The notes under the pieces were generated by a model. The model did no database searches, had not been told where the DNA came from, and saw nothing but the letters and a program-made list of their open reading frames with translations. From Corynebacterium ammoniagenes DSM 20306 (GTDB lineage Bacteria > Actinomycetota > Actinomycetes > Mycobacteriales > Mycobacteriaceae): a stretch of DNA of 64,000 nt. Positions 19,100 through 28,392 of this stretch are shown here, piece by piece (position 1 is the stretch's first letter; the number at the start of each line of letters is the position of its first letter). The DNA lies in assembly GCF_001941425.1 (NCBI RefSeq), contig NZ_CP009244.1, forward strand, positions 868,001 through 932,000, read 5' to 3'. Both the position numbers and the translations under genes were made by a program.

Positions 19100-19118
19100 T
19101 TAATGGTATTACCATTAA
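19100..19118. promoter_or_regulatory. Perfect 19-bp palindrome, GntR/FadR-type operator candidate
   Basis: TTAATGGTA, one central T, then TACCATTAA. The core TGGTATTACCA fits the TNGTNNNACNA pattern known for FadR-subfamily GntR regulators such as LldR of C. glutamicum. It lies about 240 bases before the MHS transporter start and is the only obvious operator in the gap. The cognate regulator is not encoded in the window. Confidence 0.5.
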
Positions 19119-19358
19119 TTTTTAGTCGAAGCCGCAGTCGGGCGCATTTTGCCCATTCGTGCTCGGCAAGCGCTATGTATCTCAATTGGTTGGGGTTTAC
19201 CCACTACCTCCGAAAAGTTTTTGCCACGAGCCAGAGCAAAAACGGGGACAAGATTCTTAGATTGCTGTGCTTGAATATCGATGAGCATCTGAGCAGCACA
19301 ATCTGTGTTGCCCAGAGCCTTTCTATATTCAGACGCAGGCTAGTAATTGGAGAACCTC

Positions 19359-20780
19359 ATGGCCGCTAATACCCGGGCGAAGGATCGTCGCGTAGCTTTT
19401 GCGACGATTGCCGGAACCACAATCGAGTACTACGACTTCTTTATCTACGCTCAGGCAGCGGGCATGGTCTTTTCCACGCTGATGTTTGAGCCACTCGGTT
19501 CGGAATTCGGCATGATGTTGTCCCTGGCGACGATTGGTATTAGCTTCCTCTTCCGCCCACTCGGTGCATTCTTGGCCGGGCACTGGGGTGACCGCTTTGG
19601 TCGCCGTGCAGTGCTCGTAGCAACCCTAATTGGCATGGGTGTGTGCACCACGTTGATTGGTTTGCTGCCTACCTACGCACAAATTGGCATTGCAGCACCG
19701 ATCGCGTTGCTGGTGCTTCGTCTTATCCAGGGTCTGTGTGCCGGTGGTGAGTGGGGCGGTGCCGCACTCATGGCTGTTGAGCACGCCGCACCAAACAAGC
19801 GTGGTCTGGCCGGGACTTACCCGCAGATGGGCGTTTCCTTAGGCATGCTGCTGGCCACCGGTGTCTTCGCCCTGATGACCGGTGTGATTTCACCTGGTGA
19901 TGCCTTCTTGGAGTGGGGCTGGCGCGTACCGTTTATCCTAAGCTTCGTTCTTGTTCTGCTCGGTCACTTCATTCGCCGTTCAGTGGATGAAACCCCGATT
20001 TACCAGGACATCGCACAACGCAAGCAGCAGACCAAGGCACCAGTGGCAGTCTTGTTTAAGAAGCACTGGGCACTCATTGCGGCCGCAGCAGTCCTTTTTG
20101 CCGGCACCAACGCTTCGGGTTACATCGCAACCGGCGGCTTTGTCACCGCGTACACAACGAACCCAGAAGGCCCCATTGCTTTTGACCGCACCACAGCAAT
20201 GCTGTGCATCAGTTCCGCAGCCAGCGTGTGGTTCCTGACCACGCTCATCAGCGGCATCGTCTCTGACTACTTCGGACGTCGCAGAACCTACCTGTTCGGC
20301 TATATCTGGTTGATCGTCTTTGCCTTTCCCATGTTCGCCTTGGTCAATACCGCACAACCGCTATTAGTCAGCGCGGGCCTGAGCCTTTTCGCAGTCGGAT
20401 TGGGTTTCTCCTTCGGCCCGCAGGCCGCGTGGTACACCGAGCTTTTCCCCGCAAATATTCGCTTCTCTGGCGTTTCCATTTCATATGGCATCGGCACGGT
20501 TATCGGTGGCGCATTCGCCCCAACCATCGGACAGGGTCTGCTAGAAGCGACTGGTTCGACCAATGGAATTGCGGTGTACATCATCGTCATGTCGGCATTG
20601 TCGTGTATCGCTGCGCTGCTGCTTCAGGATGTTCCACGTCGCGCACTCGGCATCGACCATCAGGAAGAACAAGAGCACTATGCACGCCTGCGCCTAGGCA
20701 AAGTTGAGCCATATTCCGGTACGCATCAGCTTAACGATGCATCCCTCAGCCCTGATGACCTACAGTCCATTAAAAGTTAA
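19359..20780 (+). CDS. MFS transporter, metabolite:H+ symporter (MHS) family
   Basis: A 473-residue transporter with about 12 membrane helices. The family signature FATIAGTTIEYYDFFIYAQAAG opens the protein, GHWGDRFGRRAVLVAT is the loop 2-3 motif and LIQGLCAGGEWGGAALMAVEHAP-like sequence marks helix 4-5, as in ShiA, ProP and KgtP relatives. It probably imports a carboxylate or similar organic solute with protons. ATG 19359 sits behind GGAGA; TTG 19347 is an alternative. The substrate is not predictable from sequence. Confidence 0.9.
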   Translation: MAANTRAKDRRVAFATIAGTTIEYYDFFIYAQAAGMVFSTLMFEPLGSEFGMMLSLATIGISFLFRPLGAFLAGHWGDRFGRRAVLVATLIGMGVCTTLIGLLPTYAQIGIAAPIALLVLRLIQGLCAGGEWGGAALMAVEHAAPNKRGLAGTYPQMGVSLGMLLATGVFALMTGVISPGDAFLEWGWRVPFILSFVLVLLGHFIRRSVDETPIYQDIAQRKQQTKAPVAVLFKKHWALIAAAAVLFAGTNASGYIATGGFVTAYTTNPEGPIAFDRTTAMLCISSAASVWFLTTLISGIVSDYFGRRRTYLFGYIWLIVFAFPMFALVNTAQPLLVSAGLSLFAVGLGFSFGPQAAWYTELFPANIRFSGVSISYGIGTVIGGAFAPTIGQGLLEATGSTNGIAVYIIVMSALSCIAALLLQDVPRRALGIDHQEEQEHYARLRLGKVEPYSGTHQLNDASLSPDDLQSIKS

Positions 20781-20938
20781 ACCCAAGGCATAAGCCTTAA
20801 CCTTAAAGCTCCACGTAGACCCACCATAAAAAGGGACTGCGTAGAGTCATTTTTGTATGTGCCAACCCTGGTGAGCATTTCCAGCCACACCTTGATTCCT
20901 ATGGAAGAATCGACCACAACACAACGGGGGAGAGACAC

Positions 20939-21232
20939 ATGAAAATACAACAAACACTGCCTGAAGATACGGACGTGGCTTATATCGAGCTCAATGACAA
21001 TGAGATTGAGTACCAAGTTGTCATCAATGAAGACGTGATTGCGGATCTCGACGAAGACGACTGCTTAGTTGGCTTAGAACTACTGTCGCTCAAAGAGATC
21101 CCCTCACTCGAGGACATTGAGTTACACGTAGATATAAATTGGGGTGACGAGGAAGAACTGGAGTCAGCCCTGTGGGACCTTGGTGCCTACGCCAGAATCC
21201 AACGAGCTTTTGGAAATGGCCACAGCGACTAG
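20939..21232 (+). CDS. DUF2283-like small protein
   Basis: A 97-residue acidic protein. The segment TDVAYIELND...VINEDVIADLDEDDCLVGLELLS matches the pattern of DUF2283 proteins (short beta-rich proteins of unknown function), followed by an acidic tail. ATG 20939 follows GGGGGAGAG. It may share a transcript with the 81-residue gene 48 bases downstream. DUF2283 members are often found beside toxin or mobile genes, but nothing here proves such a role. Confidence 0.65.
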   Translation: MKIQQTLPEDTDVAYIELNDNEIEYQVVINEDVIADLDEDDCLVGLELLSLKEIPSLEDIELHVDINWGDEEELESALWDLGAYARIQRAFGNGHSD

Positions 21233-21280
21233 CATTATGAATTTCTAATGCCCTGACGAATCTGAGATGAGGTGGAGACC

Positions 21281-21526
21281 ATGCCTACAAACAGGGAACA
21301 AGCGCGTGAGGAACTCCGCGCGTACCTGAAAGAATTGCAGGTCGATGCTGAGGGGTTAAGCGACCAGGAGCTAGCGTTAGCGGCTTTTCGCTCTGCATCG
21401 GGTTCCGTTCGAGCCCGGAATGTTGAAGAAATGGATGATGAATCCATCGTCCAAGAAGCAGCGGCAGAAGTTGCACGCATGCGTGAAGAACGCCGCAATC
21501 ATACGGATACTCCGCATAATTGCTAG
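21281..21526 (+). CDS. Small acidic helical protein, unknown
   Basis: An 81-residue charged, alpha-helical protein (REQAREELRAYLKEL, EEMDDESIVQEAAAEVARMREE). ATG 21281 is chosen because GAGGTGGAG precedes it; an in-frame GTG at 21272 has no such site. It follows the DUF2283-like gene closely. No family is recognised. Confidence 0.5.
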   Translation: MPTNREQAREELRAYLKELQVDAEGLSDQELALAAFRSASGSVRARNVEEMDDESIVQEAAAEVARMREERRNHTDTPHNC

Positions 21527-21532
21527 GAAGAT

Positions 21533-21549
21533 TTACCCCAGGGGTGTAA
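21533..21549. promoter_or_regulatory. Short inverted repeat upstream of the 140-residue gene
   Basis: TTACCCC at 21533-21539 and GGGTGTAA at 21542-21549 form an imperfect inverted repeat (6 of 8 pairs), with -10-like TATCAT about 20 bases further on. It is a possible operator; the match is weak. Confidence 0.25.
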
Positions 21550-21639
21550 AAATTCGGGAAAGGCTCGTATCATCAAGGAATAGACAATTTAGGGTCTACT
21601 TACTTTAGTGCTACTAGTGGCGTTCAGGAAGGTTTACTC

Positions 21640-22062
21640 ATGGCGAAGAACACGATGGAGTACCGGATTGAAGCACGCCTGCGCCTGATGACCGCCAGCG
21701 AGTTCCACGCCCGCATTCACGAAGAGGACTTCCGGCACGTATTTTTAGGTGACCGTGAGTGGACCCCGAAGGTGCCGGTGCTGCCAGCGCTGTGGAATAC
21801 CACGGTAGAAGAACTCAGCGAGCATATCGAATGGCACTGTACGGAAGATCACGAATATCTCGCCGTGCCGGTGCTTATTAAAGACCCGCTCAAGCTGGCC
21901 TGCATTTTGGTTACCGAACCTTTTGACGTCTTTGAACCAGAGATGACCATGGATGAGGTCAGCGAGGCATTGGGGCAAACCTCAGACTGGGCTTTTGCCA
22001 AAGAAATTGATGTGCGGGTACAAAATGAACCCGAAATCAGACGATTGTTACAGCTGGTCTAA
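21640..22062 (+). CDS. Hypothetical cytoplasmic protein
   Basis: A 140-residue acidic soluble protein (MAKNTMEYRIEARLRLMTASEFHARIHEEDF...). It mixes predicted beta strands and helices and has neither signal peptide nor membrane span. AGGAAGG precedes ATG 21640. era starts 66 bases downstream, so co-transcription is possible. No domain is recognised. Confidence 0.7.
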   Translation: MAKNTMEYRIEARLRLMTASEFHARIHEEDFRHVFLGDREWTPKVPVLPALWNTTVEELSEHIEWHCTEDHEYLAVPVLIKDPLKLACILVTEPFDVFEPEMTMDEVSEALGQTSDWAFAKEIDVRVQNEPEIRRLLQLV

Positions 22063-22128
22063 ATTTTCCATCAGGCTGATCGCGCCAAAAGTAGGGGATT
22101 AGCTCATCGCGGACTAAGATGCAGGTCA

Positions 22129-23127
22129 ATGAATAACTCACCAGAAGATCCATTTGAGGCGGCTATCGGTGGCGCAAACGCCGAGGCCATCGCCGACGTT
22201 AGCCACTATACAAATACCCCTGCCGGTTTCCGGTCCGGTTTCGTTAGCTTCGTAGGACGTCCGAATACCGGCAAGTCCACGCTGACTAATGCGCTGGTGG
22301 GTGAAAAGATTGCGATTACCGCAGACCAGCCGGAGACCACGCGTCACCCCATTCGTGGCTTGGTCCACCGCGAAGATGCCCAAATCATTGTCGTGGATAC
22401 CCCGGGTCTGCACCGCCCGCGCACCCTTTTGGGTGAGCGGCTCAATGAGATCGTCAAAGAAACCTACCAAGACGTTGATGTCATTGGGCTGACCATCCCG
22501 GCCGATGAAAAAATTGGCCCCGGCGATCGCTGGATCTTGGACAATGTGCGTGAGATTGCGCCGAAGACTCCGATCATTGGCATCGTGACCAAGCTAGATC
22601 GCGCATCCAAAGACCAGGTGGGCGCGCAGCTGCTCGCCCTGCATGAGCTGCTCTCAGCTGAAGACCCTGATGCCGTGGTCATTCCGGTCTCCGCCGCGGA
22701 GAATGTGCAGATCGATGAACTCATCGGCGTCTTTATTGAAGCCCTGCCGGAAGGGCCGAAATTCTACCCGGATGATCACCTCACCGATGATGACAATAAT
22801 AAGCGCATCTCCGAGCTGATCCGCGAAGCAGCACTGTCCGGACTCAAGGATGAATTGCCGCACTCTGTGGCAGTCGAGGTCGATGAGATCTTCCCATCGG
22901 CAGAGCGTGAGGGAGTACTCGATGTCCATGCGATCATCTATGTAGAGCGCCCCGGACAAAAGAAGATCCTGGAAGGCAAAGACGGGCGTCGTCTACGGCG
23001 CATCGTCAGCAATGCCCGCAAGGAAATCATTCAGCTGCTCGGCCAGAACGTCTTTTTGGATCTGCGCATCAAGGTCTTAAAGAACTGGCAATCTGACCCG
23101 AAGTCATTGGGGCGCCTTGGCTTCTAG
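22129..23127 (+). CDS. era: GTPase Era
   Basis: A 332-residue ribosome-assembly GTPase that binds the 3' end of 16S rRNA. G1 GRPNTGKST (about residues 42-50), G3 DTPGLH, G4 TKLD and a C-terminal KH domain (VERPGQKKILEGKDGRRLRRIVSNARKEI) are all seen. The first 35 residues are a variable extension. It overlaps recO by 11 bases, the usual era-recO coupling. Confidence 0.96.
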   Translation: MNNSPEDPFEAAIGGANAEAIADVSHYTNTPAGFRSGFVSFVGRPNTGKSTLTNALVGEKIAITADQPETTRHPIRGLVHREDAQIIVVDTPGLHRPRTLLGERLNEIVKETYQDVDVIGLTIPADEKIGPGDRWILDNVREIAPKTPIIGIVTKLDRASKDQVGAQLLALHELLSAEDPDAVVIPVSAAENVQIDELIGVFIEALPEGPKFYPDDHLTDDDNNKRISELIREAALSGLKDELPHSVAVEVDEIFPSAEREGVLDVHAIIYVERPGQKKILEGKDGRRLRRIVSNARKEIIQLLGQNVFLDLRIKVLKNWQSDPKSLGRLGF

Positions 23128-23842
23128 ACCCACTTTTCGCGACCGCGCGGTGGTCATCCGCAGCTATGACTTTGGTGAGGCTGACCGCGTCATCGTGCTG
23201 CTGACCAAAAACCATGGCTTAGTCCGTGCGGTGGCAAAAGGCGTGCGTCGCGCGAAATCGCGCTTCGGCTCGCGGCTACAGCTGTTCGTCAACCTCGACG
23301 TGCAGTTATATTCCGGTCGCAACCTGGCCACCATCACCCAGGCAGATACCGTGGACTACTTCGGTGCGCAGATCATTGATGACTATGACAAATACACCGC
23401 CGCTTGCGTGATGTTGGAAGCCGCAGAACGGCTGAGCTTGGACCATGATCCATTCTTGTACGAATTAGTCGTGGCAACCTTGAGCACCTTGCAAGGCAGC
23501 GAACAACCCATGCTGGAGCTAGATGCCTTTTTGCTCAAAGCCATGGCGCATGCCGGGTGGGCACCAAGCCTTTTCAATTGCGCACAATGCGGCGCACCTG
23601 GACCCCACCATGCTTTCCACCCAGCCATCGGCGGAGCAGCGTGCGGCAAATGCCGCCCGCCAGGCGCAGCGGAAGTAGATACCGAAACCCTGCACATCAT
23701 GTGGCTGATTGCCCACGGACACAAAGCTGAGGCCACGGTGGCACAAGCCGGCGAAGCACACCAACTAATCCGCGCGCTCTTGCAGTGGCATTTGGAGCGA
23801 AAAGTCAACGCCTTGTCCGTGATGGATCAGCAATTGAAGTAA
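23117..23842 (+). CDS. recO: DNA repair protein RecO
   Basis: A 241-residue recombination mediator that helps load RecA via the RecFOR pathway. An OB-fold N-terminus (FRDRAVVIRSYDFGEADRVIVLLTKNHGLVRAVAKG) is followed by a helical domain with a four-cysteine zinc site (CAQCG at about 156 and CGKC at about 175). The start is TTG 23117 inside the end of era. Confidence 0.95.
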   Translation: MASRPTFRDRAVVIRSYDFGEADRVIVLLTKNHGLVRAVAKGVRRAKSRFGSRLQLFVNLDVQLYSGRNLATITQADTVDYFGAQIIDDYDKYTAACVMLEAAERLSLDHDPFLYELVVATLSTLQGSEQPMLELDAFLLKAMAHAGWAPSLFNCAQCGAPGPHHAFHPAIGGAACGKCRPPGAAEVDTETLHIMWLIAHGHKAEATVAQAGEAHQLIRALLQWHLERKVNALSVMDQQLK

Positions 23843-23853
23843 GGTAATAAATC

Positions 23854-24606
23854 GTGATTACCCCAGATCCCAACCGCGTTCTTACTCCACCACAGATCCC
23901 GGCAGAGTTCTTGCCAGGCCATATCGCAGTGGTCATGGATGGCAATGGCCGGTGGGCCAAAGAACGAGGCATGAAGCGCACCGAAGGCCACAAGCGCGGC
24001 GAAGCAGTGCTTCTCGATGTCGTCGAGGCCTGCCTAGCACTAGGGGTTCCATACCTATCCGCCTATGCCTTTTCCACGGAAAATTGGCGGCGCTCGCCAG
24101 ATGAGGTTCGCTTCCTCATGGGCTTTAACCGCGATGTGCTTCGCCGCCAACGCGAATGGCTTAATGAGCGCGGAGTGCGCGTGGTGTGGGCGGGGCGCCG
24201 TCCACGCCTGTGGCGCTCGGTAATTAGAGAATTAGAAGCAGCCGAAAAGCTGACGGAAAATAACACCAAGATGACCTTGGTCATGTGTGTCAACTACGGC
24301 GGTCGTGCCGAATTAGCTGATGCCTTCCGCAAGATGGGCGAAGACGTCAAGGCCGGCACCTTAAATCCATCGACCGTGACTGAAAAGACAATTGCGAACT
24401 ATCTCTATGACCCCGGTATGCCTGACGTAGATTTATTCCTGCGTCCCTCGGGGGAAAAGCGCACGTCGAACTTCTTGTTGTGGCAATCGGCCTATGCAGA
24501 ATTGGTTTATCAAGATAAGCTATTTCCTGATTTCACTCCGGAAGATCTCTTCGCCGCGGTAGAAGAATACGCGCGCCGAGATCGTCGCTTCGGAGGAGCT
24601 AAGTAG
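23854..24606 (+). CDS. uppS: Isoprenyl transferase (polyprenyl diphosphate synthase)
   Basis: A 250-residue cis-prenyltransferase that makes the decaprenyl/undecaprenyl carrier for peptidoglycan, arabinogalactan and other surface glycans. The catalytic [14 protein letters not shown] lies near residue 30. [13 protein letters not shown] and the C-terminal [23 protein letters not shown] are conserved. GTG 23854 starts 11 bases after recO. Corynebacteria usually have two such enzymes; this recO-linked copy is the longer-chain type by position, which is inference. Confidence 0.93.
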   Translation: MITPDPNRVLTPPQIPAEFLPGHIAVVMDGNGRWAKERGMKRTEGHKRGEAVLLDVVEACLALGVPYLSAYAFSTENWRRSPDEVRFLMGFNRDVLRRQREWLNERGVRVVWAGRRPRLWRSVIRELEAAEKLTENNTKMTLVMCVNYGGRAELADAFRKMGEDVKAGTLNPSTVTEKTIANYLYDPGMPDVDLFLRPSGEKRTSNFLLWQSAYAELVYQDKLFPDFTPEDLFAAVEEYARRDRRFGGAK

Positions 24607-24724
24607 CTCGTACTCACCAGTACACAAGCCCCCGGGATGCACCTGCCAAGGTTGCGATCGCGGGGGTTGAGTAGACACTTGGCAGCCTAATAATTTCCGG
24701 ATACTACAGGAAAGCGCGTTATAG

Positions 24725-25822
24725 ATGAACACGATGGAACAGCCCACCCGCCAGCAGATTGCTCGGTGGCGGAAGTATTTGGCGAATGAGCGCGCCGAGG
24801 CTGCCGTCTATCGCGAACTGGCCCGTAAGAAGAAGGGCGAAGAGCGCGAGATTTTGCTTAAGCTTGCCGATGCCGAGTCACGCCACGAACAGTACTGGCA
24901 AGAAAAGCTCGGTGAGTACGTCGGCATGCCGCAAAAACCCGATCTCAATACGCAATTTTTGGGCTGGATGGCGAAAAGCTTCGGCTCGGTGTTCACGCTC
25001 GCATTGATGCAGTCGGCGGAAAGCCGCACGCCGTATATGGATGATGAGGATGCCAGTGAGCAATTAGCTGCCGATGAACGCGTGCACGCCGAAGTCGTTC
25101 GCGGGCTTGCAATTCAAGGCCGGGAGAAAATCTCCGGCAACTTCCGCGCTGCCGTATTCGGCGCCAACGATGGCTTGGTCTCTAACCTCGCGCTGGTTAT
25201 CGGTGTGATGGGCTCTGGTGCTCCGTCATCGACGTTGCTATTAACAGGTGTCTCTGGCCTTTTAGCCGGTGCGCTGTCGATGGCCGCCGGTGAATACGTC
25301 TCGGTGAAATCTCAAAATGAGTTGCTGGAAGCATCGCGTCCTGCCGCACCAGCCACGCAGTTAGCGGGGGAGCTGGATGTCGATGCGAATGAGCTCGCGC
25401 TGATTTATCGGGCCCGCGGCATGAACCATGAAGAAGCCGAAGACAAAGCCCAGACCGTATTCCAAGCGCTGCAACATCGCGCGGGGCCAGCAGAACCCCA
25501 GCCGGTCAACCACAAAGAAATACTGGCCGCGGAAGAAGATAACTCCCACGGAGTCATCGGCGAAGCCTGGTCCGCGGCGCTATCGAGCTTCTGCTTCTTC
25601 GCCACCGGCGCGCTGATTCCGATTATTCCGTTCATTTTCGCCATGGATGTAGGACCAGGTGCGGTCGTGGCCATCGTGCTGGTATCGCTCGCGCTGATGG
25701 TCACCGGTGGAATCACCGGTTTGATTTCGGGCAAGCCACCACTATTCCGTGCGCTGCGCCAGCTGGCCATCGGCTTAGGCGCTGCCGGTATTACCTACCT
25801 GCTCGGGTTGTTATTTGCCTAG
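24725..25822 (+). CDS. Ferritin-like/VIT1 fusion, membrane iron transporter
   Basis: A 365-residue protein. The N-terminal 140 residues look like a rubrerythrin/ferritin-like helical domain with metal-binding Glu/His (ERAEAAVYRELA, DAESRHEQYW). The rest is a CCC1/VIT1 membrane domain of about five helices (FGANDGLVSNLALVIGVMG, GLLAGALSMAAGEYVSVKSQNE). Comparable fusions (MbfA) export iron and aid peroxide resistance. It is convergent with and overlaps zur by four bases. ATG 24725 follows CAGGAAAG. Confidence 0.88.
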   Translation: MNTMEQPTRQQIARWRKYLANERAEAAVYRELARKKKGEEREILLKLADAESRHEQYWQEKLGEYVGMPQKPDLNTQFLGWMAKSFGSVFTLALMQSAESRTPYMDDEDASEQLAADERVHAEVVRGLAIQGREKISGNFRAAVFGANDGLVSNLALVIGVMGSGAPSSTLLLTGVSGLLAGALSMAAGEYVSVKSQNELLEASRPAAPATQLAGELDVDANELALIYRARGMNHEEAEDKAQTVFQALQHRAGPAEPQPVNHKEILAAEEDNSHGVIGEAWSAALSSFCFFATGALIPIIPFIFAMDVGPGAVVAIVLVSLALMVTGGITGLISGKPPLFRALRQLAIGLGAAGITYLLGLLFA

Positions 25823-26247
25823 CTTTTAGCTTGGCATTTTTCGCACACGCCAAAGATTTCGGCGTCGTGGCCAGTGAGTTGGAAACCATAGGTATCGGCA
25901 ACTTGCTGGGCCCACTTTTCAATAGGTCCGCCATCGATTTCTTCGGTGCGGCCGCAATTGGTGCACAGCAAGTGGTGGTGGTGAGATTCGGTCTCGCAGT
26001 GGCGGTATAGCACCTCGCCGGTCGGGGAGTGCAGGGCATCGACGGCGTCGATATCAACTAGAGATTGCAGGGTGCGGTAGACGGTGGTCAGCCCTACCTT
26101 GGCATTGCGTTCTTGAAGTGCAGTATGGATTTCTTTGGCGGAGAGAAAGCGGTCAATTTCCTGCATGACTTCAACAACCGCGGTGCGCTGTTTGGTAGTG
26201 CGCATGCCAAGCTTAGGGGTGTGTGAGCTTGTGGAATGAACGGTCAT
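25819..26247 (-). CDS. zur: Fur-family regulator, probably Zur
   Basis: A 142-residue Fur-type repressor. Winged helix with TTVYRTLQSLVDIDAVDAL, the metal-sensing HHHHLLCTNCGRTEEIDG and the structural zinc site C-x2-C ... C-x2-C (CTNC and CEKC). The position before glyS matches zur of C. glutamicum (zinc-responsive control of zinc uptake), though the ArsR-type partner gene usually between zur and glyS is absent here. The assignment to Zur rather than Fur rests on context. Confidence 0.85.
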   Translation of the reverse strand: MTVHSTSSHTPKLGMRTTKQRTAVVEVMQEIDRFLSAKEIHTALQERNAKVGLTTVYRTLQSLVDIDAVDALHSPTGEVLYRHCETESHHHHLLCTNCGRTEEIDGGPIEKWAQQVADTYGFQLTGHDAEIFGVCEKCQAKS

Positions 26248-26394
26248 GCTGTGAGTCTATCAATTTTGTTGTTGTGACATACAGGTGCGAGATCCACGGC
26301 CGGATCTACCCGATGGCGCAGGAATTTCTTTCGCAAGATAGAATGGCAACGCTAGAACCATTGGCTGTCCCCTACCAGAGGAGTCTTATTTATT

Positions 26395-27774
26395 ATGGCG
26401 TCAGTGATCGATTCCGTCGTAAATCTTTGTAAGCGTCGTGGCCTTGTCTACCAAGCCGGCGAAATCTACGGCGGTTCCCGCTCAGCCTGGGACTACGGTC
26501 CACTTGGCGTAGAGCTCAAGGAAAACATCAAGCGCCAGTGGTGGCGTCACATGGTCCAGTCCCGTGATGACGTCGTTGGTATTGATACTTCCATCATTCA
26601 GCCAACCCAGACCTGGATTTCTTCCGGTCACGTTGAAGTCTTCACCGACCCATTGGTGGAGTCGCTGCACACCCACAAGCGGTACCGCGCAGACCACTTG
26701 CTGGAGGCCTATGAAGAAAAGCATGGCCATCCACCAGCAAATGGCCTGGCAGATATTAATGATCCGGAAACCGGCCAGCCAGGTAAGTGGTCGGAGCCTA
26801 AGGCGTTTTCTGGTTTGTTGAAGACCTTCTTGGGCCCAGTCGATGATGAAGAAGGTTTGCACTACCTGCGTCCGGAAACGGCACAGGGTATCTTCGTAAA
26901 CTTCAAAAACGTGATGACCTCGGCGCGCATGAAGCCCCCATTTGGCATTGCCAATATTGGTAAGTCTTTCCGCAATGAGATCACCCCGGGTAACTTCATC
27001 TTCCGTACTCGTGAGTTTGAGCAGATGGAGATGGAATTCTTCGTCAAGCCAGGCGAGGATGAGCAGTGGCACCAGTACTGGATTGATAACCGCTTGCAGT
27101 GGTACGTCGATCTGGGTGTGAACCCAGACAACCTGCGTCTGTACGAGCACCCACAGGAAAAGCTCTCGCACTACTCCAAGCGCACCGTAGATGTGGAATA
27201 CGCCTTCGGTTTCGCAGGTTCCAAGTGGGGCGAGCTCGAAGGTGTGGCCAACCGTACGGACTATGACTTGCGCGTGCACTCTGAGCACTCCGGTGAGGAT
27301 CTGTCCTACTTTGACCAGACCACCGATGAGCGTTGGACTCCGTACACCATTGAGCCAGCTGCCGGCTTGGGCCGTTCGATGATGGCGTTTTTGGTTGATG
27401 CCTACACCGAGGAAGAGGTTCCTAACTCCAAGGGTGGAACCGATACCCGCGTAGTGCTCAAGCTGGACCGTCGTCTGTCCCCAGTCAAGGTTGCCGTTCT
27501 TCCACTGTCGAAGAAGGAAGAGCTGTCGACTCCGGCGAAGGAAGTAGCAGATAAGCTGCGTGGCCTGTGGAATATCGACTTCGATGTTTCCGGTGCTATT
27601 GGCCGTCGCTACCGCCGCCAGGATGAGATTGGTACGCCCTTCTGCGTGACCTATGACTTCGATTCTCTCGAGGACAACGCAGTAACCGTGCGTGAGCGCG
27701 ATTCCATGGAGCAGGAGCGCGTCAAGATTGATGAGCTCGAAACCTACTTGGCTGCACGCCTCGCAGGCTGCTAA
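26395..27774 (+). CDS. glyS: Glycine--tRNA ligase
   Basis: A 459-residue class II synthetase of the single-chain, eukaryote-like dimeric type (GlyQS/GlyS). Motif 2 [25 protein letters not shown] and motif 3 [13 protein letters not shown] are visible, and a C-terminal anticodon-binding domain follows ([12 protein letters not shown]). ATG 26395 sits behind AGAGGAG. A -10-like TAGAAT lies near 26340. No T-box structure is apparent upstream. Confidence 0.96.
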   Translation: MASVIDSVVNLCKRRGLVYQAGEIYGGSRSAWDYGPLGVELKENIKRQWWRHMVQSRDDVVGIDTSIIQPTQTWISSGHVEVFTDPLVESLHTHKRYRADHLLEAYEEKHGHPPANGLADINDPETGQPGKWSEPKAFSGLLKTFLGPVDDEEGLHYLRPETAQGIFVNFKNVMTSARMKPPFGIANIGKSFRNEITPGNFIFRTREFEQMEMEFFVKPGEDEQWHQYWIDNRLQWYVDLGVNPDNLRLYEHPQEKLSHYSKRTVDVEYAFGFAGSKWGELEGVANRTDYDLRVHSEHSGEDLSYFDQTTDERWTPYTIEPAAGLGRSMMAFLVDAYTEEEVPNSKGGTDTRVVLKLDRRLSPVKVAVLPLSKKEELSTPAKEVADKLRGLWNIDFDVSGAIGRRYRRQDEIGTPFCVTYDFDSLEDNAVTVRERDSMEQERVKIDELETYLAARLAGC

Positions 27775-27820
27775 AAATAGCCCCAAGGCTATGACTTAGC
27801 TCAATATTGAGCTGGTTTTC

Positions 27821-27854
27821 ATGCGGTGACTACCCATTATGGTAGTCACCGCAT
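27821..27854. repeat. Perfect 14-bp stem, 6-base loop
   Basis: ATGCGGTGACTACC at 27821-27834 is exactly complementary to GGTAGTCACCGCAT at 27841-27854. A second perfect palindrome, AGCTCAATATTGAGCT, ends just before it at about 27813. Neither has a T tract on the coding side, so a factor-aided terminator of glyS or a regulator site for the next gene are both possible. Confidence 0.6.
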
Positions 27855-27868
27855 TAGACTCTATAACC

Positions 27869-28381
27869 ATGAAATACACCAGCTGGGATAGAAGTGACCG
27901 CGACAATCTGAAACTGTTAGAAGAAGATGGTCCGGAAACTCTCGGTACATTTACCTCCGGCTCGGCAGATATCGATGGTGACTTTTGGCGCTTGAGCGTG
28001 GATATGAAGCTGGGGGCTTCCGCCACGACCTCCGATGATCGCGTCTTTCGCATCTCCGGTGATCTCAACAAAGATAAAAAGCTCGATGTCTCTTTAGATG
28101 GGCGCACGTTTACCATCATCAATGAGCAATCCAATGACTGGATCATCGATGATGTGCATGAGAATTTCATTGCGCAATTTAGCGGTCGCAACAACGGCGT
28201 GCGCACCACCAACCTGGAATTTATGCACGGCGAGGACATCGAGCTGTCCACCGAGGAAATCGCAGCTTTGTCCTGGTTCGCGCGGTTAATCTTGGAAAAT
28301 CGACTCAAGAAATCATCCGTCGCCATGATTGCGACCTTGGTGCTTGCCTCTGCGGTCGCGGTCGTGGCATTCCTGCTTTAA
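27869..28381 (+). CDS. Hypothetical protein with C-terminal membrane helix
   Basis: A 170-residue protein rich in beta strands (DRVFRISGDLNKDKKLDVSLDGRTFTI) that ends in a 20-residue hydrophobic helix (VAMIATLVLASAVAVVAFLL), giving a tail-anchored layout. ATG 27869 is chosen because upstream in-frame starts fall inside the stem-loop. It pairs with the next gene, 12 bases on, which has similar length and strand pattern; they could be distant paralogues of a tubby/LURP-one-like beta barrel, but this is only an impression. Confidence 0.6.
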   Translation: MKYTSWDRSDRDNLKLLEEDGPETLGTFTSGSADIDGDFWRLSVDMKLGASATTSDDRVFRISGDLNKDKKLDVSLDGRTFTIINEQSNDWIIDDVHENFIAQFSGRNNGVRTTNLEFMHGEDIELSTEEIAALSWFARLILENRLKKSSVAMIATLVLASAVAVVAFLL

Positions 28382-28392
28382 GCTATGCAGTT

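Larger units (their letters stand above)
18754..19358. other. Gap of about 600 bases without a convincing gene
   Basis: Between the small membrane gene and the transporter I find no frame with protein-like composition. The stretch holds a strong terminator (18978-19024) and a perfect palindrome (19100-19118). The remaining 240 bases upstream of the transporter presumably carry its promoter and a long 5' leader. Confidence 0.6.

Noticed and set aside
20820..20860. Weak hairpin GACT-GCGTAG-AGTC followed by TTTTT after the transporter
   Set aside because: The stem is only four base pairs, too weak to call a terminator.
26280..26394. Possible T-box leader before glyS
   Set aside because: The leader is short, and no specifier loop, T-box sequence or terminator/antiterminator pair can be found.
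26482..27786. 434-codon open frame antisense to glyS
   Set aside because: Lies wholly opposite a clear glycyl-tRNA synthetase; its translation has no family features and follows from the codon bias of the real gene.
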